Assembly (NCBI GenBank): GCA_027493675.1
Contig: JAOSKI010000008.1
Coordinates: 1-64,000, forward strand
Direction: 5' to 3'
Length of the DNA: 64,000 bases
Origin: Microthrixaceae bacterium
GTDB lineage: Bacteria > Actinomycetota > Acidimicrobiia > Acidimicrobiales > Microtrichaceae
Shown: positions 20,676 to 32,200 of the stretch, piece after piece
How the letters are laid out: each line of letters opens with the position of its first letter
Position numbering within the stretch: position 1 is the stretch's first letter
Program-made: the position numbers and the translations under genes
The notes under the pieces: generated by a model
What the model was told of the DNA's origin: nothing
The model's database searches: none
What the model saw: only the letters and a program-made list of their open reading frames with translations

Positions 20676-22556
20676 GCTGGCGACAGGTTCCGGCTGAGCT
20701 CGCGGTCAGCAGGAGGGTGCCGATCGCGCTGCCCTGGCTCTTGGCGGTGGTGCCGTTGCGTGGGGTCCTCGAGACGTTCGGCTTCGGTGACCGTACGCTT
20801 CTTTTTCGTGGCGGTCGTGCTCGGTGTGACCGCCGTCGCGCTGCGCATCTGGCCCCGGGACTCCCCGATTCGTGGTTCTCGCCACCTTCGCGCTGGGCAC
20901 CGTCACCACACACGATCTGGGTTGGCACCTCGGCGTCGTAGCGGTGATTCCTCTGGGGTTCTGGATGATCGCGTTGGGTTCGTCGGACCCGCCCTACCGG
21001 TGGGTTCCCGACGGCCGGCTCTTCCGTCCCTGTCTGGTCGCCGTGGCTGCTTCCGCTGCGTTGATGGTGATACAGGACGAGCTCTGGACGGCCCAGCGAC
21101 TGGTGACTGTCGCGTGCGTGATGGCCGTAGTCGTGGTTGCACTGCCCGGGTACGTCGACCGCGTGATGTGTGCCGTGGAGCGGCACATGGGATTCCTGGG
21201 CGTTTGGTCGGCGGGTGTCGGGAGGGTCCTCTCGACCCTCGGCCATGGACTGGGAAGAGCGGCCGGCGTCGCAGTGATGGTCCCGGTCGCAGCGGTTGTG
21301 ATGGTCTCCTGGGCCTTCCAGCGTCTCGTCGGGTTCGATCCCCTGGGTGCGCCGGCGTCGGGAGCGGGACGGTGGGTCCGTCGTGCGGGTGGCGACCCCG
21401 AACCCCATCGCATGTTCTCCGGTTCCACCTCGATTCCGGCGACGGCCAGGGCACGGCCATCCGCCGGACCGCGGCCGGCGCGCTCACAGCCGTCACCGTC
21501 CTCGCTGTCCTCGCCGTGACGCTCCCCACGGTCCGCCACGCCATCGAGAGCCTCAACGACTCGCTCGGAAGGCCGGTGCCGTTCGTGGAACGCAGATGCG
21601 TGAACGAGCCCGACCCGGCGATGCAGGACGATCCAGGCTGGCCGCGCACGCTGTGTGACACAGCGGAGTACTCCGTGAACGGCCGGTTCTCAGCGGTGAC
21701 CACGTACACCATGGCCGATCACGAGAGCGCCACGGTCAACGTGCGCGGGGTGTCAGGGAGACCTGGAGGGCTCCGGAGTGTGAGTGTCGGCGTGTGAGGA
21801 TGTGGATGTTCGGTGGTTCGGCTGCCTTCGGGTGGTGGCAGCGCGACGACCTCACCATCGCGTCGCAACTGGCGAAGCTCGCATGGGACGAGGGGTCGCG
21901 CTCGACGTCGAGCTTCGCGCCAACCCCGGTTGGGTGCTGGGCCAGGAGCAGCGCCTCTTCACGCAGCTATCGGTGACCGAGAGAGGCTCCCCGACCTCGC
22001 GTTGTTCTACGACGGCGGAAACGAACTGGAGCGCCAGAGGTTCCGCAACGACGAGGGCAGGGGTGCCGACGAGTCGCCGACGTCCTACGCGGAGGATGAG
22101 GTAGACCTGTTGTTGAGCGAGGGCCCGTTTCCGTGGTACGCCGGGGAGTTGCTCGATGGCGGAGGCAGCAACAGAGGATCCAGGTTGCCCGGTGGCCAGG
22201 TAGCGCGCCACGCGATGAACCGCTACCTGCGGGACCTGGAGCTAGCCCGGCGCTCCGCTGCCTCGGTGGGAGTGGAGCCGGTGTTCGTGTGGCAGCCGCT
22301 GTTGGTCTCGGCAGGACCGCAGGCCGGCAACCCGGGCGCCCTCACCGACGAGCAGTGGCGCTTCTGGGAGGAGATGCTCGACGAGGCCCGACCGATGATC
22401 CCTGACGACGTGGTGGACCTCGCCGACGTTCTCGACGGCTTCGAGGAGCCCGTGTTCAAGGACCTGTTCCATCACAACGTCGAAGGCAGCGCTGTCATCG
22501 CCGCCGCATTGCTCGATGAGCTCCGCCCCACGCTTCGGATGCTTGCCGATGGCTGA
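20672..22556 (+). CDS. Polytopic membrane protein with C-terminal SGNH-hydrolase-like domain (copy 1), frameshifted
   Basis: GTG at 20672 overlaps the DUF5989 stop. The N-terminal part holds several transmembrane helices (FFVAVVLGVTAVAL, LGVVAVIPLGFWMIAL, LVAVAASAALMVI, VTVACVMAVVVVALPG, VMVPVAAVVMVSWAFQRL). A further span (GALTAVTVLAVLAVTL) leads into an extracytoplasmic SGNH-like domain with block I VRVWMFGGSAAFG (Ser candidate), DLALFYDGGNEL and the C-terminal HHNVEGSAVIAAAL His. At least five indels (near 20780, 20870, 21420, 21750, 21890) break it. It is clearly homologous to the C-terminal half of the frame at 29203-32975. Probable role: hydrolysis or transfer of an ester (acyl or carbamoyl) on the exported glycan. 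Confidence 0.65.
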
Positions 22557-24519
22557 TGAAGTGCGTGTCGGATGGCCGAAGCGGATCGTGCGGCTGTTGG
22601 ACGAGCATCCTGTGCTGCTGATCACGATCGTGGCGTCGGTGTTCGTGGCGTTCCAGTGGTGGTGGATCGCGAATGCCCGCTTTCTGGGGTCGCTGGATGT
22701 CGACGAGGCTGGCTCGATCGCCACGAGCCTTCGGTTCCACCGGGCGCTCGCGGAGAGCCCCGCGGCACTGGTTCGCGCCGTATCCGGTTCGGGGAGCGGT
22801 CCACTGGTCCCTCTGCTGTCGCTTCCGTTCATCGCTGCATTCGGCCGGTCGGCGACCTCACCGATGTTCGTGCAAGCGTTCCTGGTGATGCTGAGCGCGA
22901 TCGGGGCTACCGGCGCGGTGAATCGGTTGGTGGGAAAGCGCGCAGCGGTGGTCGCCGGATGTTGCACGCTGACCATGCCCGCGCTGGTCGTATCGTCGCG
23001 CACCTATCAGTACAGTAACGGGGTCGCGGCAGCCATCTGCCTTGCCATCTGGGCGCTGCTCGCGTCGGATCGGGGCGCAAGCCGTGGCCTGTGCTGGCCT
23101 TCGGTGCGGCCTGCGGGGCGATGACGATCTCCCGCACGATGTCGATCAGCTTCGTTCCGGCCATGTTCGCCGCAGCCATGGTGGTGTCCGCTGTCGGTGA
23201 GCGCCCGGTTCGGCGCAACCTCGGGTTGGGTGCAGCGGCCTCACTCGTCGTCGCCGCTCCGTGGTGGTGGGCGAACTGGGACTACGTGTCGTCCTACCTC
23301 TTGAGCAGCGGCTACGGCAGCCGATCCAACTTCTATGGCCAGGCGATGATCGCAGGTCGTGTCGTGGATCATCTCAGTTACCTCTTGCGCGACTTCCGGG
23401 TTCTACTGCCCTTGGGGGTCTTCGTCGCAGTGCTGGCCGGCATCAAGGGAGTTCATGACGTGTGGCGCAGTCCCCGAGAGTGGATCGCCCGCAACCGCGA
23501 CCTGATCGCCATTTGGGTCGCGATCGCGTTGATGACCATGGCTCTCCTGTCGTCGTCGAATCGTGGCGTCTGGTTCGCAGCCCCACTTGACTGCCTGCTC
23601 GTCGTCGGGGTGGTCGCGGCCGGGACACGCCTGTTGCGCGTCGAGGAGCCGATCGGGATCCGCCGTGTGTTGTCGGCGGCGGTGGCTGCAACCCTGATGA
23701 CGCTCCTGAGTTGGGCGAACACCGGGATCGGGGTTGTGGTCGGACTCATCGTACTGGTCGTCGCAGGGGCGATGCTCGTGTCGATCAGGTCCAGGCGATC
23801 GGTCGCGCTGGGCATGCTGGTCGTGGGGGTGTCGGTCTGTGCGATTGCAGCATCGGTCCCCTTCGTCGGGCCCCTCGCGCGGCTTCGGCGACTCCTCGCT
23901 TCGTACACAACTTGTCGGTGGCCTCGAGCCCTATCTCGCGACGGTCTACGAGTCCGATGCACGCCTCCTGTCACGCGACATCCGTACGCGCCGGCTAGTG
24001 GCCCAGGAGTGGTCGGACGCTGCTCGCCGGCTCGACCGTGAGCTGCTCCGCCTGGAGGACGAGATGTCCGTCGGTGGCTCGGGAACGCTTGCCGAGATCA
24101 TCGCCGGCTCGCGTGGCCTGTTTGACAGCAACGCCATCGCGGTGGCCCGGGAGCTCGGTCCGCGGGGCGCTCGGTGGCTCAATGTCCCCAACACGTTCGA
24201 GACCACGGACGAGGAGATCCTGGAGTGGCTCGCCCCGAGGGCCGAGGACGGCACGCCACGACTCGTCATCTCCATCGAGGGCCGCGCGCCGGCCTTCCCG
24301 GATGCTCTCGGATGGCACCGCCTGGTCCGCCTGGCGAGGCAGGAGGGCTGGGTGCTACATTCCGTGATCCCGCTGCCGGATCGTGGCCGGGTTGCGATCT
24401 ACACCCACCCGAGCAACCCTTCCCGACGATTGACGGCAAGCCGTCCTGTCCGTCAGGAGTCGGCGCCATCCCAGAACGACGCTGCCGGCGTACCCTGTCC
24501 GTCTCGGCAGGACTTGTAG
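22549..24519 (+). CDS. GT39/ArnT-like integral-membrane glycosyltransferase, frameshifted
   Basis: ATG at 22549 overlaps the previous stop. The first helix (LLITIVASVFVAFQWWWI) is followed by GSLDVDEAG, the acidic pair of GT-C enzymes in the first outer loop. Many further helices follow (LVVAAPWWWANWDY, LLPLGVFVAVLAGI, IAIWVAIALMTMALL, VVVGLIVLVVAGAML), then a soluble C-terminal part (MSVGGSGTLAEIIAGSRG through WVLHSVIPLPDRGRVAIY). Indels near 23080 and 23900. The architecture fits a polyprenyl-phosphate-sugar-dependent transferase acting outside the membrane, for instance on lipid or protein. The 3' end overlaps the convergent DUF3105 gene by 67 bases, so the true stop could be earlier if an indel is present there. 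Confidence 0.7.
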
Positions 24520-25103
24520 ATCACCGGACGGTACGGGGCATGGAGGTACGCGGTGATGAACTCGTCGAAACGGGGATCCGTGACGTCGTCGAGCCGGATC
24601 TGACGCTGCCATGCGCTGATCACGATCGGCGCATCCATACCTGCCACAGGCGACGCGAGCACGTGGCTGGTGCGCGTCGCGGTCGATCGGATGACCCCGA
24701 GTTGGCTGGAGCCGATGTCCGGTGAGTAGGCGATCCACACAGCTCCGTTGTACAGCGAGTGCACCGCATGGGGTGGCGACACCGGGGTGTCGTAGAAGCC
24801 GCAGTTTGCCCACATGTCGGCAATTGGCCCGTCGGCCGGTGGGAAGACGGCGGTCTCAGGGCATGAGTCGCCGGCCTTCTCGGCCGAGCGGTCCTCGATG
24901 ACGACGAGTGCTCCTCGGATGCCTTCCGGTGCAGGATCGTGACGCTTGGGGTTGAGCGGCACATGCAGCTCCCGTGGGCAGCCTTGGGGATCGGCGAACG
25001 CAGGTGCCGACCTCCCTTGTTCAGGGCCGGACCCACCGGTGCACGCGGGGGCCGTTACCAGCAGTGCAAGGGCTACGCCGAAGGTTCTCAACGCAGACTC
25101 CAC
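24453..25103 (-). CDS. DUF3105-domain lipoprotein
   Basis: Intact 216-residue protein. Lipoprotein signal FGVALALLVTAPACTGG, then the DUF3105 pattern: NCGFYDTPVSPPHAVHSLYN (in family members a PP-SG-H loop leads to a HSLEHG block), GAVWIAYSPD, and VISAWQRQIRLDDVTDPRFD followed by AYLHAPYRP. The family is widespread in actinobacteria, with unknown function and a likely extracytoplasmic location. Its stop region overlaps the end of the convergent GT39-like gene. It is divergent from the radical SAM gene with 57 bases between starts. Confidence 0.75.
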   Translation of the reverse strand: MESALRTFGVALALLVTAPACTGGSGPEQGRSAPAFADPQGCPRELHVPLNPKRHDPAPEGIRGALVVIEDRSAEKAGDSCPETAVFPPADGPIADMWANCGFYDTPVSPPHAVHSLYNGAVWIAYSPDIGSSQLGVIRSTATRTSHVLASPVAGMDAPIVISAWQRQIRLDDVTDPRFDEFITAYLHAPYRPVIYKSCRDGQGTPAASFWDGADS

Positions 25104-25160
25104 CCGTACAGGCTACCCGGGCGCCCTTTGTGGCGCGGATCAGTGGCTATCGTCGGGCCA

Positions 25161-26745
25161 ATGAGGACGCGGATGCGTTTGGGCCTCGCAAGGGCGATCC
25201 CGGTTCACCTGCGTCAGCGAAGGGTGGAGCGGCGTCTGAGCATGCACTCGACCTCCGCGATCGAACCCGGTGCATCGTTGTGCCTCGCACCTGTGATGAT
25301 GTTGTACCTCGATCCCGAAGGAGACGTTCGGCCGTGCTGCAAGAACCACGTTTCCCTCGGCAACGTGGGCCGCACCCGCCTTCCCGACATCTGGTGGGGC
25401 CGCAACCGGGAGCTGCTCGAGGAGCGCGTGGCCGAGCGCGACTTCTCCTCGGCTGCGTGCAGTGTGCCGCGGAGGTGGATGCTGAAGGCCGCGAGCTCGC
25501 CTACCCGTCGAACTTCGACCGCTATGGGTCCGACCTGGCGCCGGAGCGGTCCGGGCGTTGGCCGTTGCGGATGGAGTTCAACCTCTCCAACTCGTGCAAC
25601 CTCCAGTGCATCCAGTGCAACGGGCTCCTGTCCTCGTCCATCCGCCTGCACCGCGAGGGCCGCCCACCGCTGCCGACGGTCTATGACGATCGGTTCTTCT
25701 CCGACCTCGAGGAGTTCATCCCGCATCTCGTCGACGCCCAGTTCGCCGGCGGCGAACCGTTCATGGCCGCTGAGACCTACCGCGTTTGGGATCTGATCAG
25801 GCGCCTCAATCCAGGCCTGCGCTGCGTGACCGTCACCAACGCCACCCAGTGGAACAGCCGGGTACAGGCAGTCATCGAGGAGCTCGCGATGGGTTTCGTC
25901 TTCTCGCTCGACGGCGTGACCAAGGAGACCTACGAGGCAGTCCGGATCGGCGCTGACTTCGATTCGGTGATGGCCAACGTCGAGCGGTACTCGACCATGG
26001 CCAGGCGAAACGGGCAGCCGCTCGAGGTCAACTACTGCCACATGGTCCAGAACTACAGGGAACTCCCCGACGTGCTGCGGTGGGCCGAGGAACGGCACAT
26101 GCGAGCCAACGTCAGTGTCGTGCGTGATCCGGAATCGTGCAGCCTGGCCGCTGCAGACGACGGGCTCCTACGGGGAGGTCCTGCGGTGTTACGAAGCCCA
26201 GTACGACCGGGGTCGCGAGGGATCTGGTGCTCAACCTTGCTGCCTGGCAGCAAGAAGTGACACGCGCTCGGCGTTGGCTGGAAGCAGGCGAGCCCGGGCG
26301 TGTCGACCTGTGGGGTGAGCCCAACTACGTCGTGGAGCGTCGCCACACCCGGGCGATCCGTGCGATCGAACGCTTTCGGAACGACGTTGGAGAGCGAGCC
26401 ACCGGTGAGGCGTTGTTGGACGAGCATGGTCGGGTACTCGAGGTGAACGATGAGTTCGCCCGGATGGTGGGGTGCGAACCGGGAGACCCCGTCGGGCGAA
26501 AGGCGGATTCCGGCTTGTACGACCTTGCGGCCACGCAACTTGGCTCGCCACTCGAGGTCCTCGAGCTCGTTCAGAACGAGGAATGCCTGGAAGCCGACGT
26601 GGTGGCACGCGATGTCGCCTTGCGATTGCTGGTCCTGCCGTCGCCTGGGATCAGAGGGCCGCGGCGTACCACGGTCTTGGTCGTCGAGGCCCGAGAGGAC
26701 GAGTTGGGCCGTCCGTTCGTCGACGCCGCCGACTGGCCCGCCTGA
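25161..26745 (+). CDS. Twitch-type radical SAM protein with C-terminal PAS-like domain
   Basis: ATG at 25161. N-terminal auxiliary-cluster segment: CLAPVMMLYLDPEGDVRPCC, DIWWGRNRELLEERV, then GCVQCAAEVD after an indel near 25455. The radical SAM CX3CX2C motif is SCNLQCIQCNG near 25595, followed by AQFAGGEPFMA (SAM-binding GGE), TVTNATQWN and FSLDGVTKETYEAVR. Another indel lies near 26160. The C-terminal 130 residues (GEALLDEHGRVLEVNDEFAR, VGRKADSGLYDLAATQLGS, TTVLVVEARED) look like a PAS-type sensor or binding domain, unusual on this enzyme class. Its paralogue on the minus strand at 1708-3324 seems to share the same tail. Likely modifies a sugar or small molecule of the locus; substrate unknown. 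Confidence 0.75.
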
Positions 26746-26760
26746 CCGACCAGGCGCCGT

Positions 26761-28003
26761 TCAGTCGTTCGAAGGCCTTCGGTCCTCCGCTACGGCCCCG
26801 CTGTGTCCGGTGCGCGCCTCCAACGCGCCGCACACGACGTCGAACACCTCCTCGACGCTCAGGTGCTGCATGCACTTGTTGTCACGGCAGGAGGAGATGC
26901 GGTCGTTGTAGGCGTTGACGCACGGGCTGCAGGGAAGTCCGGCCCACATCGCGTGGTTGCGCGGCGAGAGCGAGCCGAACACCTGGGGTGACTCGGGACC
27001 GAACAGCGTGACGATGTCGATGGGTGTGAGCGCCGCATAGTGCGCGGGCCCCTGTCGTTGGTCACCAGTACCTCCGACATCGAGTAGACGCGATGAGCTG
27101 ACGCATCGTGGTGGCCCCGCCGAGGCTCACCGCGCGTCCGGATCCGACCTGTGCGGCAAGGCGGTCCGCCGCGGCTGCCTCGGCCGGCGATCCCGTGAAC
27201 ACGACGGTGAGCATGTCGTATCGGTCGAGCAGGTGCCGTGCCAGCTCGACGTATCGCTCCTCGGGCCACTTGCGAAGGGGCAACAGGTCGCCGGCGTTGG
27301 CGTTCAGGAGGATCAGCGGCAGCGGGTCACCCGAGCCGGATCGGGATTCGATGATCGATCTGACCTCCCGACGTTCGGCGTCGGTCGTGCTGATCACGGG
27401 TGGAGCCGCTGCAGTCAGATCGCGTGACTCCATCGCCGGCAGCGACCGGGGTCCTCGACCAGCGCGCCACGAGCAGGCGGTAGATCTCCCGACGTGCAGG
27501 CGTTGGTTGAAGCTCAGCCGGTGGGTCAGGAGGTTGCCTCTGTAGGAGGTCTCGTGGGCGCTTCGGTGGAAGCCCACTCGCCGGCTCGCGCCGCTCAGGA
27601 ACCCCAGGATCGCGGACGACCGCGCGAAGAACTCGAGGTCGACCGTCGCATCCACGTGCTCGGAGCGCGCGCGACGCAGACCGCGTATCAGGTCCAGCGA
27701 GGTGGTCAAAGGCCCCGAGGCACGCACCTCTATGACGTTGTCGGGCTTCACCACGCCGAGTTGGTCGAGCACGAACCGGTTCTCGCTGAAGGTCATCACG
27801 AAGACGTTGTCCCGTCCCACCATCTCCAGCGCATCGGTCAACGCCGACCAGGCGACCACCCACGCGCCCTGCTCGGCGAGCTTGATCACGAGTATCCGGC
27901 GGGGTTGATCAGGGGCCCGGGAGCGAAAGGGATCGGTGAGGTGGCGCAGGCCGGTCAGGGTCGCGCACATGGGACCCCCCAGGATCCGGTCGATCCTCCT
28001 CAT
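26761..28003 (-). CDS. GT9 heptosyltransferase-like protein, frameshifted
   Basis: From the ATG at 28003. The GT-B N-terminal domain has RRILVIKLAEQGAWVVAWSA (GT9 starts with ILVI-L-x-G/A), EFFARSSAILGFLSGASRRV and GFHRSAHE. The C-terminal domain has LILLNANAGDLLPLRKWPEE, VVFTGSPAEAAAADRLAAQV, SLGGATTMRQLIA, then VTNDRGPAHYAALTPIDIV and LFGPESPQVF, the classic heptosyltransferase TND-GP-H-A and FGP blocks. It ends in a Cys-rich GLPCSPCVNAYNDR region seen in some GT9 proteins. At least four indels (near 27480, 27430, 27080, 27020). The full ADP-heptose pathway in the window makes an ADP-heptose donor likely, though GT9 also includes other transferases. It is divergent from hldD. Confidence 0.75.
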
Positions 28004-28215
28004 CGTCTCGGTGTTCACGTCGTGGTGATCCCCGCCTCGTGCACACACCCAGGTTGCCAGGTTCCAGGCCGGACCGAGGTGCCGGGCGAGTCAGCTCGCC
28101 TCGCGGTCGACGGGTGGGGAGCGTGTGACTTGCCGTGGGGCGCGGCGCTGGCAGCCTCGGTGATCCGTCGAGCGGTGTGCATCCGGCCGGACACGGTCGA
28201 TGCGGGGCGGGGACG

Positions 28216-29206
28216 ATGGGAGTCGGTTTGGTAGTTGTGACCGGAGGCGCGGGTTTCATCGGCAGCAACCTCGTGCATGCCCTGAACGCCAGGGGGTGCG
28301 ATGAGGTGGTGGTTGTGGACGACCTGGCACGCGTGGCCGAGTACGGGAACCTCGTCGGTGCCCGGGTCGCCGACCACATCGACAAGGACGAGTTCCTGGA
28401 GCTCCTCGCCGTTCGTCCGAGGAGTCGCCTGAAGGACCTGGAGGCCGTGTTGCATCAGGGGGCGTGCTCCTCCACGATGCACCCGGACCCCCGGCATGTG
28501 ATCCGGAGCAACTACGAGTACTCCCGGCGGCTGTTCGACTGTTGCACGGCCGGGGGAGTCAGGCTCATCTACGCATCCTCGGCCGCGGTCTACGGTTCCG
28601 ACCCCCTCTGCGTGGAGACCGAAGAACACGAAGCACCCCTCAACGTCTACGGATGGTCGAAGCTGCTCTTCGACCGCTACGTGTGGCGATCCGGCGTCGG
28701 ACCGCAGCGACCCCACCCCGGGTCTGACCGAGCTCAGGTGGTCGGGTTGCGCTACTTCAACGTCTACGGCCGCGCGTGAGGACCACAAGGGAGACATGTC
28801 GAGCGTCGTGAGCAGGTTCGCCGACCAGCTCGCAGCCGCCGGAGCGGTTCGCCTGTTCGGCGCGTCGCACGGCGTCGGACCCGGCGAGCACCGGCGGGGA
28901 CTTCATCCACGTGGACGACGTGGTGTCGGTGGTCCTGTGGTTCCTCGACCGACCCGGGGTGTCGGGGGCTGTTCAACTGCGGTACGGGTGTTGCCCGCAG
29001 CTTCAACGATGTGGCCGGGGAGGTGATCCGTTGGTACGGATCGGGGTCGATCGAGTACGTCGCGATGCCCGAAGCGCTCCACGATCGGTACCAGGCGTCC
29101 ACGAGCGGACCTGCGGCACCTGAGGTCCACGGGTTGTGACCACGAGTTCGTACCCGTCGAGCTCGGGGTCGAGCGGTACCTGACGACACGCGGCACTCGG
29201 CCATGA
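28216..29206 (+). CDS. hldD: ADP-L-glycero-D-manno-heptose 6-epimerase
   Basis: Last step of the pathway: converts ADP-D-glycero-D-manno-heptose to the L-glycero form. ATG at 28216; NADP-binding motif VVTGGAGFIGSNLVHAL, then HQGACSST, IYASSAAVYG and the catalytic YGWSK (Tyr-x3-Lys), RYFNVYG, and after an indel near 28775 REDHKGDMSSVVSRF, a segment that is distinctive for HldD. DFIHVDDVV and FNCGTGVARSFNDVA appear in shifted frames near 28905-29010, and the end is ERYLTTRGTRP. At least four indels in the second half. The stop overlaps the start of the second carbamoyltransferase (ATGA at 29203-29206), coupling heptose synthesis to carbamoylation. Confidence 0.88.
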
Positions 29207-32200
29207 CAAGGCGGGATTCCGCGCCGAGCAGCGCCGGAGCGCGCGACTCGGTGATCCTGGGTCTCAGCTTCGACTTCCACGATGCCGCCGCGGCGCTGGT
29301 GATCGAAGGACGGATCGCAGCGGCAGCAGAACAGGAGCGCTTCTCTCGTCGCAAGCACGATCCTCGCTTCCGGTGTCTGCGGTCGACGCGTGCCTCGAGA
29401 CAGCGGGGGTCACCGCCGACGACGTGGATGCGGTCGTGTTCTACGAGAAGCCGCTTGCTGTGGCGTCTCGCTTCCTGGCAGCCAAGCAGCGACAGGGACC
29501 GGCGTCGGCGCGCTCGTTCTTCTCCGACGCCCCGGAGGTGTTCGGACGTCATCTGATGGTGGGCTACCGGATCTCACGGATGCTGCGATCACTGGGTGCA
29601 TCCTCACCTCCGATGGCGCGCTTCGTGGAGCATCATCTCAGCCACGCCGCGTCCGCGTTCTTCCCGTCGCCGCATGCGCACGCGGGCGTTCTCACCGTCG
29701 ACGGGCTGGGTGAGTGGGCCACCGCCACCATCGGACGTGGCGCGGCGCACCGCATCGACCTCATCGAGGAGTTGCGATTCCCGGACTCGCTCGGTCTGGC
29801 CTACTCGTTCATCACCTCCTGGTGCGGTTTCAGGCCCAATTGCGACGAGTACAAGCTCATGGGTCTCGCAACCTACGGAGAGCCCAGGTTCACCGACGCG
29901 CTCGATCAGGTGGTCAAACCGGTGGGCGACGGGTCCCTCACCCTCGATGTGGCTCGTCTGGGGTGGTTCACCCACGACGGCCGTGAGAGCCGCAACAACC
30001 GTCGTCTGGCGGACCTCCTGGGTGGACCACCACGCGACCCCGAAGCGCCGATCACATGCCGCGAAGCCGATCTGGCCGCATCCATCCAGGAACTGACCGA
30101 GCTGACGATCCTCGACATGGCGGCGAGAGTCCATGAGCTCACCGACGAGAGTGCCTTGTGCCTCGCAGGTGGCGTGGCGCTCAACTGCGTGGCCAACGGG
30201 CGTCTCCTGCGTGAAGGTCCCTTCGATGAAGTGTGGGTGCAACCCGCAGCAGGTGACGCCGGTGGGGCGATCGGCGCTGCGCTCGCCTACTGGCACATGG
30301 AGCTCGGCATGGCCCGTGAGGTGTCATCGGTCACCGACGCGATGAGCGGAGGTTTCCTGGGTCCGGCCATCACAGAGGACGAAGTCGACTCGGCGTTGAA
30401 GCGCTGGGAGCTCGATGCCCGACGACTCGAACCCACCGAACTCGTCGACTACGCGGCTCGACGCCTGAGTGAGGGTGCGGTGCTGGCGTGGTGCAGGGGT
30501 CGTATGGAGTTCGGCCCCAGAGCGCTCGGGCACAGGTCAATCCTCGCGGACCCCCGTTCGCCGACGGTACGTCAGCGGCTGAACAGGATCACCAAGGGTC
30601 GGGAGGACTTCCGTCCCTTTGCTCCAGCAGTTCTTGCCGAGCGGGCAGGAGAGTGGTTCGAACTGGATCATCCGTCGCCTTACATGCTCCTGGTGGCCTC
30701 TGTGCGAGGCGAGCACATGTCCGAGATCGCAGACGAACCGAAGGATCTCGAGGCGCGGGCGGAGATCCCGCGCAGCGCCATTCCGGCCTGCACACATGTC
30801 GACGGATCTGCCCTGGTGCAGACGGTTGCGGCCGACGAGAACCCCGACCTGCATGCCTTGTTGAGTGCCTTCGAGGATGTGACTGGATGTCCGGTGCTGG
30901 TCAACACCTCGTTCAACCGGGCGGGTGAACCCATCGTCGCGACGGCGGATCAGGCGATCAGGTCCGCCGCAGCCGGGCACGTCGATGTGTTGGTGCTGGG
31001 CGATCGTGTTGTCGAAGGTGTCCAGCTCGAGGTTGTTGCAGCTGGGGCTGAGGACCGACAGGCCTGCGCTCCTGCGGTGGAAGGACGGAGGGCCGCGGCA
31101 CATGGATCCCGCAATGCGGGCCCCGTGGGGCGGATAGCTGTTGCCTGGGCCGTCGCCACGGTGCCTGCGGTGGCTCAGTTTCTCGACATCGGTATCACCT
31201 CGTGGAGTGCGCTGTGGCTCGCGTCACTGACGTTGTCATTGCTGACAGCGGCATCTTTGCGCAACGCGTGGGTCCTCGTGCCTGCCGCCGTCGCGGTCCT
31301 GGGTGTGCTCCTCAATCCCGTGCACCCCGTCTACGTGTTGATGGTCCTGGGAGCCATGTGGTTGTCGGGTTCGGCCACGGCGCTCCTGGCCTTGCGGCGA
31401 CCTTCGCTCAACCGCCCGATGTGGGTCAGGCGAGCCTCGGTGCTTCCGGTGCTTCCCGTGCTGGTCGCCGATGTGATCCTGATCGCTCGGCCCGGCGTGT
31501 TGGTGCCGGCAGCATGCATCGCCGCGGGGGTGGGTCTGGTCTCGCTCGGGCTCATCTGGCCGATCGCCTGGGATGGCGTCGAGTCGAGATTCAGCCGTGT
31601 GACCGATCTCACCTCCCGTGCCGTGCGGATGACCGTCACGGTGGTGGAGAGGACGATGGGAGCGGTAGGTCGTGGTCTGGGTCTGGGTGTGACCGCCGTC
31701 GCGTTCCTTGTCTGCGTACTGGTTCCCTGGTTGTTGCAGCGTCTCAGCCTCGCCGACCCACTGGCGGCGGGTCATAGGCAGGGCTCCCGTTGGATCCGCC
31801 GCAGCGGCGGACGGGACCTGGGATCCGCGGACCTGTGGTTTCCCGATCCCGGGCCTCGACCGGCGCTTCTCTCCCGGCCCGGTATCCGGATGACCGGGGT
31901 TGTCGTGGTGGGGATCCTGCTCGCTGTGGTGACTCGATCGGTCATGCACGACGATTCTGAGCTGACGCCCTCGTCGGAGATACCGCGCTCGGCTGCTGAG
32001 AGGGACTTGAGGGCTCAACCCTGGTTTGCCGACTGGGAGGCCGCCTACATCGAGATGTTCGACCGGGGCGAGATGAGCCAGTACGCAGGCACTGACTTCG
32101 GTGATGTGTCGTCGGCGCATCTGAACGTCGAACGCGGTGTACGGCGCAGTTGGCGGGCGGTCGACGAAGCGTGCACCTCGCCGGTTCACGTGTGGATGTT

